Below are positions 9,602 through 18,497 of a DNA stretch of 64,000 nt, piece by piece (within the stretch, counting starts at the first letter, position 1; every line of letters begins with the position of its first letter). This stretch comes from G963676095 sp963676095 (lineage in GTDB: Bacteria; Bacteroidota; Bacteroidia; Bacteroidales; Prolixibacteraceae), in NCBI GenBank assembly GCA_963676095.1, contig OY781040.1, positions 7,006,001 through 7,070,000 on the forward strand, given 5' to 3'. The translations under genes were made by a program, and so were the position numbers. The notes beneath the pieces are model-generated. The model was not told the DNA's origin. It did not search any database and saw only the letters and a list, made by a program, of their open reading frames with translations.

Positions 9602-10027
9602 ATGAAGAAAATATATCTTTTTACATATGGTACACTTTCAGATCCTGAATTTGCACAGCTGCTGCTAAACCGTCAGCCGCAATACAGGAATGCCTGTTTA
9701 CCGGACCATGAAATTCGAATAAACACGGGCAACCGTTATTTATTCGTTCGAAAGTCCCCGGGAAAACAAGTTTTAGGAAAAATATTTGAAATCAGCTTGT
9801 CCGAATTGCAGCGAGTAGACCTGTGGGAAGATGTTCCTCTTTACCTGCGGGAAGTTCTCTCTGTTGTGCCGGAAGGCGGACAAATAACAAACTGCTTCGT
9901 CTATACACAAGATTATACGACAGACGGTTTGCCCTTGCTTCCAAATTTGATAAAAAGTAGGAAAGATATATTACTGGATATTGAAAATTTCATGGAATCA
10001 ATCAGAAGGTCAGAATACGGACGATAA
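9602..10027 (+). CDS. Gamma-glutamylcyclotransferase-like (AIG2/GGCT fold) protein
   Basis: 141-aa cytosolic protein. The N-terminal LFTYGTLSDPEFAQLLL is the YGTL substrate-loop motif of the GGCT/AIG2 fold, and GKIFEISLSELQRVDLWED carries the usual second half with the acidic residues. Members remove gamma-glutamylamine or pyroglutamyl groups; the actual substrate is not predictable. A TATCTTTA box (9576-9583) 19 bp upstream resembles the Bacteroidetes -7 element (7 of 8 positions). Convergent with the PPi-PFK gene, with a shared hairpin between. Confidence 0.78.
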   Translation: MKKIYLFTYGTLSDPEFAQLLLNRQPQYRNACLPDHEIRINTGNRYLFVRKSPGKQVLGKIFEISLSELQRVDLWEDVPLYLREVLSVVPEGGQITNCFVYTQDYTTDGLPLLPNLIKSRKDILLDIENFMESIRRSEYGR

Positions 10028-10080
10028 GATACAGGCTTTTTTCATCCGGCAACCACAAAATTCATGAACAACCTTAATAA

Positions 10081-10117
10081 AAAAAGAGGAGGCCACGATA
10101 TCTGCAGCTTCCTCTTT
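10081..10117 (-). terminator. Terminator hairpin between GGCT-like gene and PPi-PFK
   Basis: AAAGAGGA (10083-10090) pairs with TCCTCTTT (10110-10117). On the minus strand the hairpin is followed by a run of seven T, placing a terminator shortly after the stop codon of the minus-strand phosphofructokinase gene. The plus strand has a weaker T-run, so it may act in both directions. Confidence 0.6.
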
Positions 10118-10133
10118 AATATTTTCAGAAGTT

Positions 10134-11792
10134 TTATTCTCCTTTTTCCAGTTTCAAGGTAACAGTGGTACGATCGCAAACTTCCGCAGGTCCCCAGTAC
10201 TGGATTGGTCCTGGATACAGGTAAGAAGTTTCAATAGCCCACTTTTCGCGGTTCTTAGCGAAATATTTAAACGGAGCGCCATCCAGTTCGACCAGGGCTT
10301 TCTGGATAACAGGTTTCATATGGCCATGTCGTTTTTCCATATTCATCATCATAGTCACAGGGACACCGCCGGCTATCCACTTCTCCGCAGGAGCAGTTGT
10401 ATTGCGCACACTGGCCATATAACCGGTTTTTCCCTCGCTGATCAATACCGATGCCGTATACCCTAATGAATAGCAATAATCGGCATCGAAATTGGAAGGG
10501 GCAGCGCAACGGCCTTCATATCCGAAAAAGTGAAACTGTGTGCCAAACTTGCCCTTATACTCGCCAGCAGCCTTCATTTCAGACAACCGGTTCTTTACCA
10601 TTTCACCCAACAGTTTTTCGGTCTCGATCAAAGATACCTGAACATTACCGTGAGGGTCGCGTTCAAGCGTCAGCTGGGCCGCAATTCCTGCAGGAAGAGA
10701 CTTGTAAACCTTTGCTGATTCCGGAGATAAAATACCGGCGACAAATTCGCGGCGGGCAGTTTCATCTGCGATCGATTTAAACTTCTTTTCAGAGTCGGAC
10801 CCTTCGGCAAGCAAATCATTCAATTCGGCAATCAGCGTTTTCATTTCAGGCACGAATTCAACCAAACCTTCCGGGACCAAGGCAACTCCAAAGTTTTCAC
10901 CATTAGCGGCACGTCTGGCAATAATAGAAGCCATGTAATCCACGATCTCTGCCAATGTCTGTTTCTTTGCAGCAACTTCTTCTGAAATAAGGGCAATGTT
11001 CGGTTGTGTCTGCAAGGCAGCTTCCAGTCCGATATGTGAAGCCGAACGTCCCATTAATTTAATAAAGTGCCAATATTTTTTAGCGGAATTGGCATCACGC
11101 TGTATATTCCCGATTAGTTCGGAATAAACCTTAACAGCGGTATCGAACCCAAACGAAGTCTCAATCATTTCATTTTTCAGGTCCCCATCGATTGTTTTCG
11201 GGCATCCGATTACCTGAACCCCGGCTTTCTTTGCGGCGTAATATTCGGCAAGCACACAAGCATTGGTGTTACTGTCGTCACCTCCGATAATCACCAGAGC
11301 TTTGATATTCAATTTCTTCAAAATTTCAAGACCTTTGTCAAACTGCTCAACTTCTTCCAGTTTGGTACGGCCTGATCCGATAATATCAAAACCACCTGTA
11401 TTCCGGAACCCATCCAGGTATTCAGCCGTAACCTCCATATATTTATGATCGACCAGACCGCCCGGACCACCAAGGAATCCATATAGTTTACTCCCGGCAT
11501 TCAGTTTTTTAATGCCGTCAAATAATCCTGAAATTACATTATGACCACCAGGAGCCTGACCACCGGAAAGAATAACCCCGACATTAATGGAAGGAAGTGA
11601 GACAGCCTTACCTCCTTCTTCAAAGGTAATCAAAGACATTCCATACGTATTGGGAAATAATTCTTTGATTTCGGCCTGATCGGCAACAGACTCAGTTGCT
11701 GCGCCTTCAATCATTTTAACAGCACCTATCAACGATTTTGGAAGTTTAGGCTGATACAGAGCCCTGGCTTTTTGCAATGCACTAATGGTCAT
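10134..11792 (-). CDS. pfp: Diphosphate--fructose-6-phosphate 1-phosphotransferase
   Basis: 552-aa PPi-dependent phosphofructokinase of the long (plant/Bacteroidetes-type) clade, reversibly converting fructose 6-phosphate plus PPi to fructose 1,6-bisphosphate. Visible motifs: the nucleotide/PPi loop LSGGQAPGGHNVISGLFD, VIIGGDDSNTNAC (GGDD instead of the GGDG of ATP enzymes, the classic PPi-specificity mark), the catalytic PKTIDGDLK, and KLMGRSASHIGLEAALQTQPN. Length is right for this clade. The enzyme saves ATP in glycolysis and is reversible, matching the anaerobic-type PFOR later in the window. The upstream region carries an inverted repeat (11862-11880). Stand-alone gene. Confidence 0.95.
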   Translation of the reverse strand: MTISALQKARALYQPKLPKSLIGAVKMIEGAATESVADQAEIKELFPNTYGMSLITFEEGGKAVSLPSINVGVILSGGQAPGGHNVISGLFDGIKKLNAGSKLYGFLGGPGGLVDHKYMEVTAEYLDGFRNTGGFDIIGSGRTKLEEVEQFDKGLEILKKLNIKALVIIGGDDSNTNACVLAEYYAAKKAGVQVIGCPKTIDGDLKNEMIETSFGFDTAVKVYSELIGNIQRDANSAKKYWHFIKLMGRSASHIGLEAALQTQPNIALISEEVAAKKQTLAEIVDYMASIIARRAANGENFGVALVPEGLVEFVPEMKTLIAELNDLLAEGSDSEKKFKSIADETARREFVAGILSPESAKVYKSLPAGIAAQLTLERDPHGNVQVSLIETEKLLGEMVKNRLSEMKAAGEYKGKFGTQFHFFGYEGRCAAPSNFDADYCYSLGYTASVLISEGKTGYMASVRNTTAPAEKWIAGGVPVTMMMNMEKRHGHMKPVIQKALVELDGAPFKYFAKNREKWAIETSYLYPGPIQYWGPAEVCDRTTVTLKLEKGE

Positions 11793-11861
11793 ATTTTTTA
11801 GTTTTAGTTTTACTTTTTTTAATCAGCTGCAAAATTAAACGAAAACAATGGCTTTCTACAT

Positions 11862-11880
11862 GTTGTCAATACATGACAAC
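11862..11880. promoter_or_regulatory. Inverted repeat upstream of pfp
   Basis: GTTGTC (11862-11867) and GACAAC (11875-11880) separated by 7 nt, about 70-90 bp upstream of the pfp start. It could be an operator half-site pair or a leader hairpin; nothing else in the window repeats it. Confidence 0.3.
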
Positions 11881-11993
11881 GCGATTTAAAGTAAATTTAA
11901 AAGGTAAGGATATCCTTTCCATAAGACAGCCGAAATGGAGTCTGATCACAAAAACACACCAGGACTTAAAGGAAAAAATAAAAAGGAGTTTAT

Positions 11994-13325
11994 TCATATT
12001 CCTTCATTCATCCGGATCCTGAAAACTTTTGCTGTACGGGAGGTCACCTTATACCTGTCGTCGATACGCCGCCCTAAAATCCAAACAACATTTTTACCGC
12101 TGTAAAGTATCCATGCCGCCTCTTTCTCCGGGATAGACATTTTTTCATCGGTAAAAAAATCACTCAGCTTTTTTAATCCTGTCAGTCCCAAAGGGCGAAA
12201 ATATTCTCCCTGTTCCCATTTTTTAAGGATTAGGGGAAAATGCAGGAGCTCAAGATCCAGATCGGCTGTCCGGGGATCCCGGGAAAATTGAAAGTCTCCT
12301 TTCCTTTCAATAATTTCAAAGCGAAGCGGTACCGGTTCATCTATATCCTGGCATCCCGCTTCAATATAAAAACGGGCGGTACCATGTTCTGTTCTGGGTG
12401 TAATTATCAAAAAATCACGATCTTTTACAAGCCGGTAATTTTCAGAAAAAAACGTTTTACCGGCTTCGGCAGAAAAAGCATTGTAAATTTCCTGTACCTG
12501 ATAAGAATTGAACCCAAACGGGTACAATAATTCAAATAAAACAATATTTACCGTTCCGTAATCCGCTATCTTTTTCATCGACATCCTGATTCCAGGACCA
12601 TCACGCTCCTGTACCTGCTTTCTGATCGCATCGATTTTATCCCGGAATACCATTTCGGTTTCCCTCAAGATCAAAGCAGTTTTTAACGCATTTTTCCGGA
12701 ATACAGGATTCATCTCCTCAAAAGCCGGAATAACCTGATGACGGATAATGTTGCGCTGGAATAACAGTTCATTGTTGCTTGAATCATTCATGTAAGCAAT
12801 ATTGTTTCTTCTTGCAAATTCAAGTATCTGGCCCCGGTTTGCAAAAAGCATTGGACGGATCACTTTTCCGTTTTTCGGACGGATACCGGTCAGTCCCCGG
12901 ATACCGGTCCCCCGGCTTAGATTAAGTAACATTGTTTCGATCAGGTCGTCCTGATGGTGGGCTGTAGCAACGCACGAATAAGAAAGCACATCGAGTAACT
13001 CTGCAAACCAGTTATATCTCAGGTCCCGGGCTGCCATTTCAATGGAGATACCTTTTTGGGAAGCAAATTCGCGCGTCTCGAAATGCTTCACAAAAAGTTC
13101 GATACCCCTTGCTGCACAGTAATCACGAAGAAAAACTTCTTCTCCGTCTGATTCTGCCCCGCGGAGTTTAAAATTACAGTGAGCTACGGCAAACTCATTT
13201 TCCAGATGCTGGAACAAGGTAAGCATAACCATCGAATCGATCCCTCCGCTAACAGCAAGTACCAGCTTGTCCCCTTCGTCTAAAAGGTTTTCATTTCTTA
13301 TATATGCCCGGAAATCTTCAATCAT
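11994..13325 (-). CDS. tilS: tRNA(Ile)-lysidine synthetase
   Basis: 443-aa cytosolic enzyme that converts C34 of the CAU anticodon of tRNA-Ile2 to lysidine using ATP and lysine. The N-type ATP-pyrophosphatase P-loop SGGIDS lies at residues 26-31, followed by AHCNFKLRGAESDGEE and ATAHHQDDLIETMLLNLSRG, all diagnostic of TilS. The C-terminal region (about 360-443) matches the small substrate-binding domain (PLGLTGLKKLSDFFTDEK). Normal length. It overlaps the 3' end of pepT by 4 bp and so is co-transcribed downstream of it. Essential translation gene. Confidence 0.95.
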   Translation of the reverse strand: MIEDFRAYIRNENLLDEGDKLVLAVSGGIDSMVMLTLFQHLENEFAVAHCNFKLRGAESDGEEVFLRDYCAARGIELFVKHFETREFASQKGISIEMAARDLRYNWFAELLDVLSYSCVATAHHQDDLIETMLLNLSRGTGIRGLTGIRPKNGKVIRPMLFANRGQILEFARRNNIAYMNDSSNNELLFQRNIIRHQVIPAFEEMNPVFRKNALKTALILRETEMVFRDKIDAIRKQVQERDGPGIRMSMKKIADYGTVNIVLFELLYPFGFNSYQVQEIYNAFSAEAGKTFFSENYRLVKDRDFLIITPRTEHGTARFYIEAGCQDIDEPVPLRFEIIERKGDFQFSRDPRTADLDLELLHFPLILKKWEQGEYFRPLGLTGLKKLSDFFTDEKMSIPEKEAAWILYSGKNVVWILGRRIDDRYKVTSRTAKVFRIRMNEGI

Positions 13326-14542
13326 TTTATGTGGACTACTTTTTCGGCAATTCGGATAATTACTTCTACTGCTTTTTTCATCGATTCAACGGGAACATAT
13401 TCATAAGGCCCGTGAAAATTGTGCCCTCCTGCAAAAATATTCGGACAGGGCAGCCCCATAAACGACAGGCGGGCACCGTCAGTTCCTCCGCGTATTGCCC
13501 TTATTTTAGGTTCAACGCCTACCTCACGCATAGCCTCTTCTGCCAGGTCGACAATAAACTTCACAGGTTCTATTTTTTCCCTCATGTTATAATATTGGTC
13601 TTCTATTTCGGGCTGCACCGTACCTTCTCCAAATTCATCGTTCAGAAAAAGGCAGGCCTGGGTAAGCATCTCTTTCCTGGAGTTAAACTGCTCCCGGTCA
13701 TGATCGCGAATGATATACGAAATAACTGTTTTTTCAACTCTTCCGTCAAAAGCGATACAATGAAAAAAACCTTCATAACCTTCGGTATATTCAGGCCTCT
13801 GTTCAAAAGGCAACATACTGTTCAGCTTCTGCCCTACATGAATGGCGTTGACCATTTTATTTTTTGCAGCCCCCGGATGGACGCTCCGCCCCTGTATCGT
13901 TACCGTAGCCATAGCTGCATTGAAGTTTTCGTATTCGAGCTCGCCTATTTCCCCGCCATCCAGTGTATATGCAAAAGAAGCACCGAATTTCCTGACATCA
14001 AAAAAGTCGGCCCCTCTTCCCACTTCTTCATCCGGAGTAAAGCAAACCCGTACCTTCCCGTGTTTTATCTCCTGATGTTCCTGCAAATATTCCATAGCGG
14101 TCACAATTTCGGCAATACCGGCTTTATCGTCAGCCCCCAGTAACGTTGAACCATCAGAAGTAATCAGTTCCTGCCCCTTATAGTCTTCCAGATCGGGAAA
14201 TTGTTCCGGAGAAAGAATAACCTTATCGTTCAAACGGACCTCTCCTCCCTGATACATTACAAAACGTGGTTTTACTCCTTCCCCTGAAAAATCGGGACTG
14301 GTGTCCATGTGCGCCACAAACCCGACCACAGGACATTCTTTGTCACAATTTCCCGGTAAGGTGGCCATCACGTAGCCCTTTTCATCCTTTACCACATCTT
14401 TTAGTCCTATATACTCCAGTTCTTCAACCAACTTATCCCCGAAAAGAAGCTGCCGCTCCGTGCTCGGAAAGGTCCTGCTTTTAGGGTCAGAGGTCGTATG
14501 TTCTTTCACATAGCTGATAAATCGTTCTGTTACCTTATCCAT
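13322..14542 (-). CDS. pepT: Peptidase T (tripeptide aminopeptidase)
   Basis: About 406-aa M20B zinc metallopeptidase releasing N-terminal residues from tripeptides in the cytosol. Metal-site motifs are visible in order: FVAHMDTSPDFSGEGVKP (His-x-Asp), LGADDKAGIAEIVTAMEYL (bridging Asp), CFTPDEEVGRGADFFD (catalytic Glu-Glu), YTLDGGEIGELEYENFNAA, and IRGGTDGARLSFMGLPCPN with FAGGHNFHGPYE. I choose the ATG at 14542, since family members start close to MDKVTERF; a start at 14569 would add nine residues. First gene of a two-gene unit with tilS (4-bp overlap). Confidence 0.93.
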   Translation of the reverse strand: MDKVTERFISYVKEHTTSDPKSRTFPSTERQLLFGDKLVEELEYIGLKDVVKDEKGYVMATLPGNCDKECPVVGFVAHMDTSPDFSGEGVKPRFVMYQGGEVRLNDKVILSPEQFPDLEDYKGQELITSDGSTLLGADDKAGIAEIVTAMEYLQEHQEIKHGKVRVCFTPDEEVGRGADFFDVRKFGASFAYTLDGGEIGELEYENFNAAMATVTIQGRSVHPGAAKNKMVNAIHVGQKLNSMLPFEQRPEYTEGYEGFFHCIAFDGRVEKTVISYIIRDHDREQFNSRKEMLTQACLFLNDEFGEGTVQPEIEDQYYNMREKIEPVKFIVDLAEEAMREVGVEPKIRAIRGGTDGARLSFMGLPCPNIFAGGHNFHGPYEYVPVESMKKAVEVIIRIAEKVVHIK

Positions 14543-14581
14543 ATAAATCATAATTTTTGGGCTATTCAAAATCGAGTTTTT

Positions 14582-15262
14582 CTAGATGTCATCTGAATTA
14601 AATTTAAAGCCAAGCCTTTTCCCGGTGGTCATCTTTGCATGCATAATTTCTTCAGTCATCTGTTCTACCGATACGATTTTAACCTGGTCGTAGGGAGGTA
14701 CAAGCAAATCGAACTCAAACGCATAACTTAATGCATTCACCAGGATCTGTTTGACAGCCTCCCTTGAAACGATATCCCGCTGAAAATCCTTCACAAGCTC
14801 TCCTGACTGTCTTTTCCCTTCAACAAAAAAGTGTTTCTCCCGGTTGACAAAAATACGGGCAATCAGGTATCCGGGGTCTTGCATCCGGCTGTATTTAAAT
14901 GAATCAGCAAGGAAATTATAAATATAAATAATTCCGCAGTAAGAATTCTGAGGATTGTTTTTTACATATTCGACTTTCCACATCGGATGCTCCCTGTTGA
15001 AAACAAACACGTTCGGGTGCATGCTAAATACCAGTAAATCAGCAGACAGGGCAAATTCCGCCTCAAATGGACCTTTCTCATGAAAAACAGGTAACGAATC
15101 ATCGCTGATCGTCCCTTTCAAGGAAGTATGATACTCCCCTACCATCTCTTTTAATATCTCTTTCAGAAGATTAAACATCTCCAGCGTATTTCTGAAGGAC
15201 TCCTGCTTTACAAGAGATTTTTTAACCATGACCTCCAGATAAGTTTCCTCGTTTTCCGACAT
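14582..15262 (-). CDS. Conserved hypothetical protein (226 aa)
   Basis: Soluble 226-aa protein without signal peptide or TM helix. I do not recognise a named domain. The sequence is well folded-looking: a helical N-terminus (FRNTLEMFNLLKEILKEMVGEY), a mixed alpha/beta centre (FALSADLLVFSMHPNVFVFN, CGIIYIYNFLADSFKY) and a C-terminal part with PPYDQVKIVSVEQMTEEI. Tandem hydrophobic strands and the aromatic centre suggest a sensor or scaffold fold, but this is a guess. It lies 39 bp upstream of pepT and downstream of proS on the same strand, separated from proS by a likely terminator. Function unknown. Confidence 0.7.
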   Translation of the reverse strand: MSENEETYLEVMVKKSLVKQESFRNTLEMFNLLKEILKEMVGEYHTSLKGTISDDSLPVFHEKGPFEAEFALSADLLVFSMHPNVFVFNREHPMWKVEYVKNNPQNSYCGIIYIYNFLADSFKYSRMQDPGYLIARIFVNREKHFFVEGKRQSGELVKDFQRDIVSREAVKQILVNALSYAFEFDLLVPPYDQVKIVSVEQMTEEIMHAKMTTGKRLGFKFNSDDI

Positions 15263-15283
15263 TATCCGTTTTTTTTATAAAAG

Positions 15284-15319
15284 TAAAAAAAGCAGCCATA
15301 CAGACTGCCTCCTTTTTTA
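15284..15319 (-). terminator. Probable terminator of proS
   Basis: On the minus strand, A-rich sequence, a GCAG...CTGC stem and a run of seven T lie about 120 bp past the proS stop codon and just upstream of the 226-aa gene. The stem is short, so confidence is moderate. Confidence 0.45.
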
Positions 15320-15439
15320 ATAAATATGGATTGAAATGTTGTAAAATTACTCCCTTTGCCAATGCAGAGATGAGATCTGACACACCACCACTTATTTCGC
15401 CGCTATGACAAACTATTGTAAAATAAAAGTTGTATAAAA

Positions 15440-16915
15440 CTAATAAGCCAAAGCAAACAACACACGTCTCGACGAAGGTTTTCCGGAATAGATACATTTT
15501 CCTTCTTCTGCTTCTCCGTCAAACGGTATACAACGGATCGAGGCTTTCGTTTCATCCTTAATCTTCTGCTCCGTTTCCACTGTCCCGTCCCAATGGGCCA
15601 GGATAAAACCGCCTTTTGTGTTCAAGACTTCCTTAAATTCATCGTAGGTATCTACTTTCGTTGTATTCTTAGCCCGGAAATCAGCAGCCTTCACGTAAAT
15701 ATTCTTTTGGATGTCGGCCAGCAGGCCTTCAACTACCTGATCAATATTTTCAAGAGATGCCACCTGTTTCTCGAAGGTATCCCTGCGAGCCACCTCCACT
15801 GTCCCGTTTTCAAGGTCTCTGGGCCCGATAGCTAACCGGACAGGCACGCCTTTAAGTTCATATTCGGCAAACTTCCATCCGGGCTTTTTTGTATCCAGGT
15901 TGTCGTACTTCACGGAAATGCCCCTGGACTTGAGTTTCCCAACCACTTCGTCCACCTTTTTCGAAATACCGGCCAGTTGCTCCATGTTTTTGTAAATAGG
16001 TACGATCACAACCTGATAGGGGGCAAGTTTTGGAGGAAGTACCAACCCGTTGTCATCCGAATGGGCCATAATCAAGGCCCCCATTAAGCGGGTTGAAACC
16101 CCCCAGGAAGTAGCCCATACATAATCTTCCTTACCTTCACGTGTGGCAAAACGTACATCAAAAGCCTTGGCAAAATTTTGCCCAAGAAAATGAGAAGTTC
16201 CCGATTGCAACGCCTTCCCATCCTGCATCAGTGCTTCGATGGTATAAGTTTCCAGGGCGCCGGCGAACCGCTCGTTGGCAGACTTAGCCCCTTTTATGAC
16301 AGGCATTGCCATATAATTTTCCGCAAAATCAGCGTAAATATTAATCATCCGTTCTGTTTCTTCAATGGCTTCCTGGCTCGTTGCATGGGCCGTGTGTCCC
16401 TCCTGCCACAAGAATTCGGTTGTTCTAAGAAATAAGCGGGTACGCATTTCCCAACGGACAACATTTGCCCACTGGTTACATAAGATTGGCAGGTCACGGT
16501 AGGACTGTATCCAGTTTTTGTAAGTGCTCCAGATAATTGTTTCGGAAGTAGGCCTTACAATCAGTTCTTCTTCAAGCTTTGCATCAGGATCAACGACGAC
16601 ACCTTTTCCATCAGGGCTGTTCTTTAAACGATAATGGGTAACAACGGCGCACTCTTTGGCAAAGCCTTCCACGTGGTCGGCTTCCTTGCTGAAAAAAGAT
16701 TTAGGGATAAACAATGGGAAATAAGCATTTACATGACCGCTTTCCTTAAACATACGGTCCAGTTCTGCCTGCATTTTTTCCCAGATGGCATAACCATATG
16801 GTTTGATAACCATGCAACCCCGAACGGCAGAATTTTCAGCAAGGTCCGCTTTCACAACCAGATCATTATACCACTGTGAATAATTTTCACTTCTAAGTGT
16901 TAATTCTTTCGCCAT
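15440..16915 (-). CDS. proS: Prolyl-tRNA synthetase
   Basis: 491-aa class II aminoacyl-tRNA synthetase of the archaeal/eukaryote-like ProRS form (no bacterial insertion domain). Class II features: the motif 1/2 region VRWEMRTRLFLRTTEFLWQEGHTAHAT, VRPTSETIIWSTYKNW, a motif 3-like GVSTRLMGALIMAHSDDNGLVLPPKLAP, the anticodon-binding domain (YQVVIVPIYKNMEQ ... ELKGVPVRLAIGPRDLENG) and the C-terminal zinc-like/Cys domain ending EGKCIYSGKPSSRRVLFALAY. The length fits this clade. Divergent from the lipoprotein gene at 17011, so about 95 bp hold both promoters. Confidence 0.96.
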   Translation of the reverse strand: MAKELTLRSENYSQWYNDLVVKADLAENSAVRGCMVIKPYGYAIWEKMQAELDRMFKESGHVNAYFPLFIPKSFFSKEADHVEGFAKECAVVTHYRLKNSPDGKGVVVDPDAKLEEELIVRPTSETIIWSTYKNWIQSYRDLPILCNQWANVVRWEMRTRLFLRTTEFLWQEGHTAHATSQEAIEETERMINIYADFAENYMAMPVIKGAKSANERFAGALETYTIEALMQDGKALQSGTSHFLGQNFAKAFDVRFATREGKEDYVWATSWGVSTRLMGALIMAHSDDNGLVLPPKLAPYQVVIVPIYKNMEQLAGISKKVDEVVGKLKSRGISVKYDNLDTKKPGWKFAEYELKGVPVRLAIGPRDLENGTVEVARRDTFEKQVASLENIDQVVEGLLADIQKNIYVKAADFRAKNTTKVDTYDEFKEVLNTKGGFILAHWDGTVETEQKIKDETKASIRCIPFDGEAEEGKCIYSGKPSSRRVLFALAY

Positions 16916-17010
16916 CTCTTTTATTTTGGTATGGTATTTGCTTTTTTTGTAATAATTTTTGGAGCTACAAAGTAAGTAAATTTATTTTTAAAGAAGCAGG
17001 AGGTTTTATT

Positions 17011-18369
17011 ATGAAATTTAAAGTTACACTCTTCTCGGCCATTGCGCTTTTATTAGGTGCATGTACCACCGGGACATACGTAACAGACAGATATGACGAC
17101 ATCTATTATTCTCCCGGTGATGTTCCGCCTCCCGTGGCTGCACAGGAAACTGTTGCAACAAGCAGTGCTCCTCAGCCCTTACGTTCAGAGGAAGATAGTT
17201 CAACTCTAGTCATGAGCGATTACAACTCCAAACAGGACGGAGCCCAAACGACGAACAATTATGTGTTCACGACAAAAAATCCCTCCGCAGATGCTCATTT
17301 ATACAATATGGATGGCATGGAACTCGTAGAATCAGATACGACAGCGCTCAGAAACGACACAACGGTTAATTATGTCATAAATAACTATTATGACTCTGAC
17401 GATATTGATTTCGCTTACCGCATAAACAGGTTTTACCGCTATCCTTTTTATGATCCGTTCTACTGGGATACATGGTATTATGATCCGTTTTACTCTCCCT
17501 ATTATTCCTGGGCCTATGACTATTATTGGCCTTGGGGAATTGGCTTTTGGTACGGTTCCTATGGATGGGGGCTTGGATGGTACTCTCCGTACAATTACTG
17601 GTATGGTCCCTCCTATTGGGGCGGAGGCCATTATGCCTATCACGATCATGGATGGGATCACTTTAACCATGGAGACTTCAGGTATGGTCCCAGAACCAGG
17701 TCTTCATACTCAACAGTAGGCCGTGGAAGTTCGTACTCTACCGTGGGGAGAGCCCGGACAAGCATGGATACCAGGTCATCCGGAGGAATAGTTTCCGGAA
17801 GTTCGAGAAGGGCTTCATCTGTATCCGGAGCAAGATCATCAAGTATATCGGGGGGAGCCGGCAATGCCACGATCTTTGAAGGACGCCGGACTGCAGTCAG
17901 CTCAACAGGAAGAAGAAGCATTTCCGTAAGCGGACAAGTAAGCCAATCGCCTGTTGTCAGGTCTTCGTCAGCTAATTCAGGGACCAATGTTTCCGAAAAT
18001 ACAAGAAGTTATACACCAAGTTACACAAAACCCCGTACGGTAACACGTTCTACTTATAACAACAGCAGTTACTCTACAGGCTCTTCGACATCAGCCTACA
18101 AGGTGCGGTCTTCAGGTTCTTCCAGCTCCGGTACGACCTACAGAAGTAAATCGTCATCTGCTTCAGGGACTACTTATAACAGAGGATCCAGCAGCAGCGG
18201 AACTGTGAGAAGCTACAGTACCCCAAGCAATAGCAATAGTGGCAGTTATTATCGCTCGTCAGGTAGCAGCACGAGAAGCTATTCCGCCCCTTCCAGCGGA
18301 GGCGGAAGTTATACGCCGTCCAGGTCATCCGGCTCGGTAAGCGGAGGCGGAGGCGGACGCAGACGTTAA
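17011..18369 (+). CDS. Ser/Tyr/Gly-rich low-complexity outer-surface lipoprotein
   Basis: About 452-aa putative lipoprotein: N-terminus MKFKVTLFSAIALLLGAC has a lipobox with Cys18. Residues about 135-230 are extremely Tyr/Trp/Pro/Gly-rich (YDPFYSPYYSWAYDYYWPWG), followed by a Ser/Gly/Thr/Arg-rich tail with repeated YSTVGR, SSSGTTYRS and SGSSS motifs ending GGGGGRRR. Such composition suggests an extended or phase-separating surface or adhesive protein, but no known domain is recognised. The start is set at ATG 17011 by the signal peptide and by AGGAGG at 16998-17003 (AGCAGGAGGTTTTATT just upstream), a strong Shine-Dalgarno that is unusual among its neighbours. Upstream-extended reading from 16897 would spoil the signal peptide. 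Confidence 0.75.
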   Translation: MKFKVTLFSAIALLLGACTTGTYVTDRYDDIYYSPGDVPPPVAAQETVATSSAPQPLRSEEDSSTLVMSDYNSKQDGAQTTNNYVFTTKNPSADAHLYNMDGMELVESDTTALRNDTTVNYVINNYYDSDDIDFAYRINRFYRYPFYDPFYWDTWYYDPFYSPYYSWAYDYYWPWGIGFWYGSYGWGLGWYSPYNYWYGPSYWGGGHYAYHDHGWDHFNHGDFRYGPRTRSSYSTVGRGSSYSTVGRARTSMDTRSSGGIVSGSSRRASSVSGARSSSISGGAGNATIFEGRRTAVSSTGRRSISVSGQVSQSPVVRSSSANSGTNVSENTRSYTPSYTKPRTVTRSTYNNSSYSTGSSTSAYKVRSSGSSSSGTTYRSKSSSASGTTYNRGSSSSGTVRSYSTPSNSNSGSYYRSSGSSTRSYSAPSSGGGSYTPSRSSGSVSGGGGGRRR

Positions 18370-18385
18370 ATTAAAGCAGCATCAT

Positions 18386-18459
18386 ATAAAATGGAATTGA
18401 TATGTATTTATAATCCACTCTATTGAAGGTATTTTCAAAACATGCCAATTCCATTTTAT
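18386..18459 (+). terminator. Long inverted repeat after the lipoprotein gene
   Basis: A perfect 14-bp inverted repeat (ATAAAATGGAATTG at 18386-18399 and its complement at 18446-18459) encloses 46 nt. It may act as a terminator or 3' stabiliser for the lipoprotein mRNA, or as a leader structure for the FadL-like gene that begins 39 nt later; no clear T-tract follows. Confidence 0.45.
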
Positions 18460-18497
18460 CCTAAATAACAACAACTTTTATAAAAATGAAATAGACC

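Noticed and set aside
13304..14143. Plus-strand 279-aa reading frame over pepT
   Set aside because: It lies antisense to a clear M20 peptidase with all motifs and has no domain of its own.
15222..15497. Minus-strand 91-aa reading frame at the proS end
   Set aside because: It overlaps the proS C-terminus in another frame, crosses a probable terminator and has unlikely composition.
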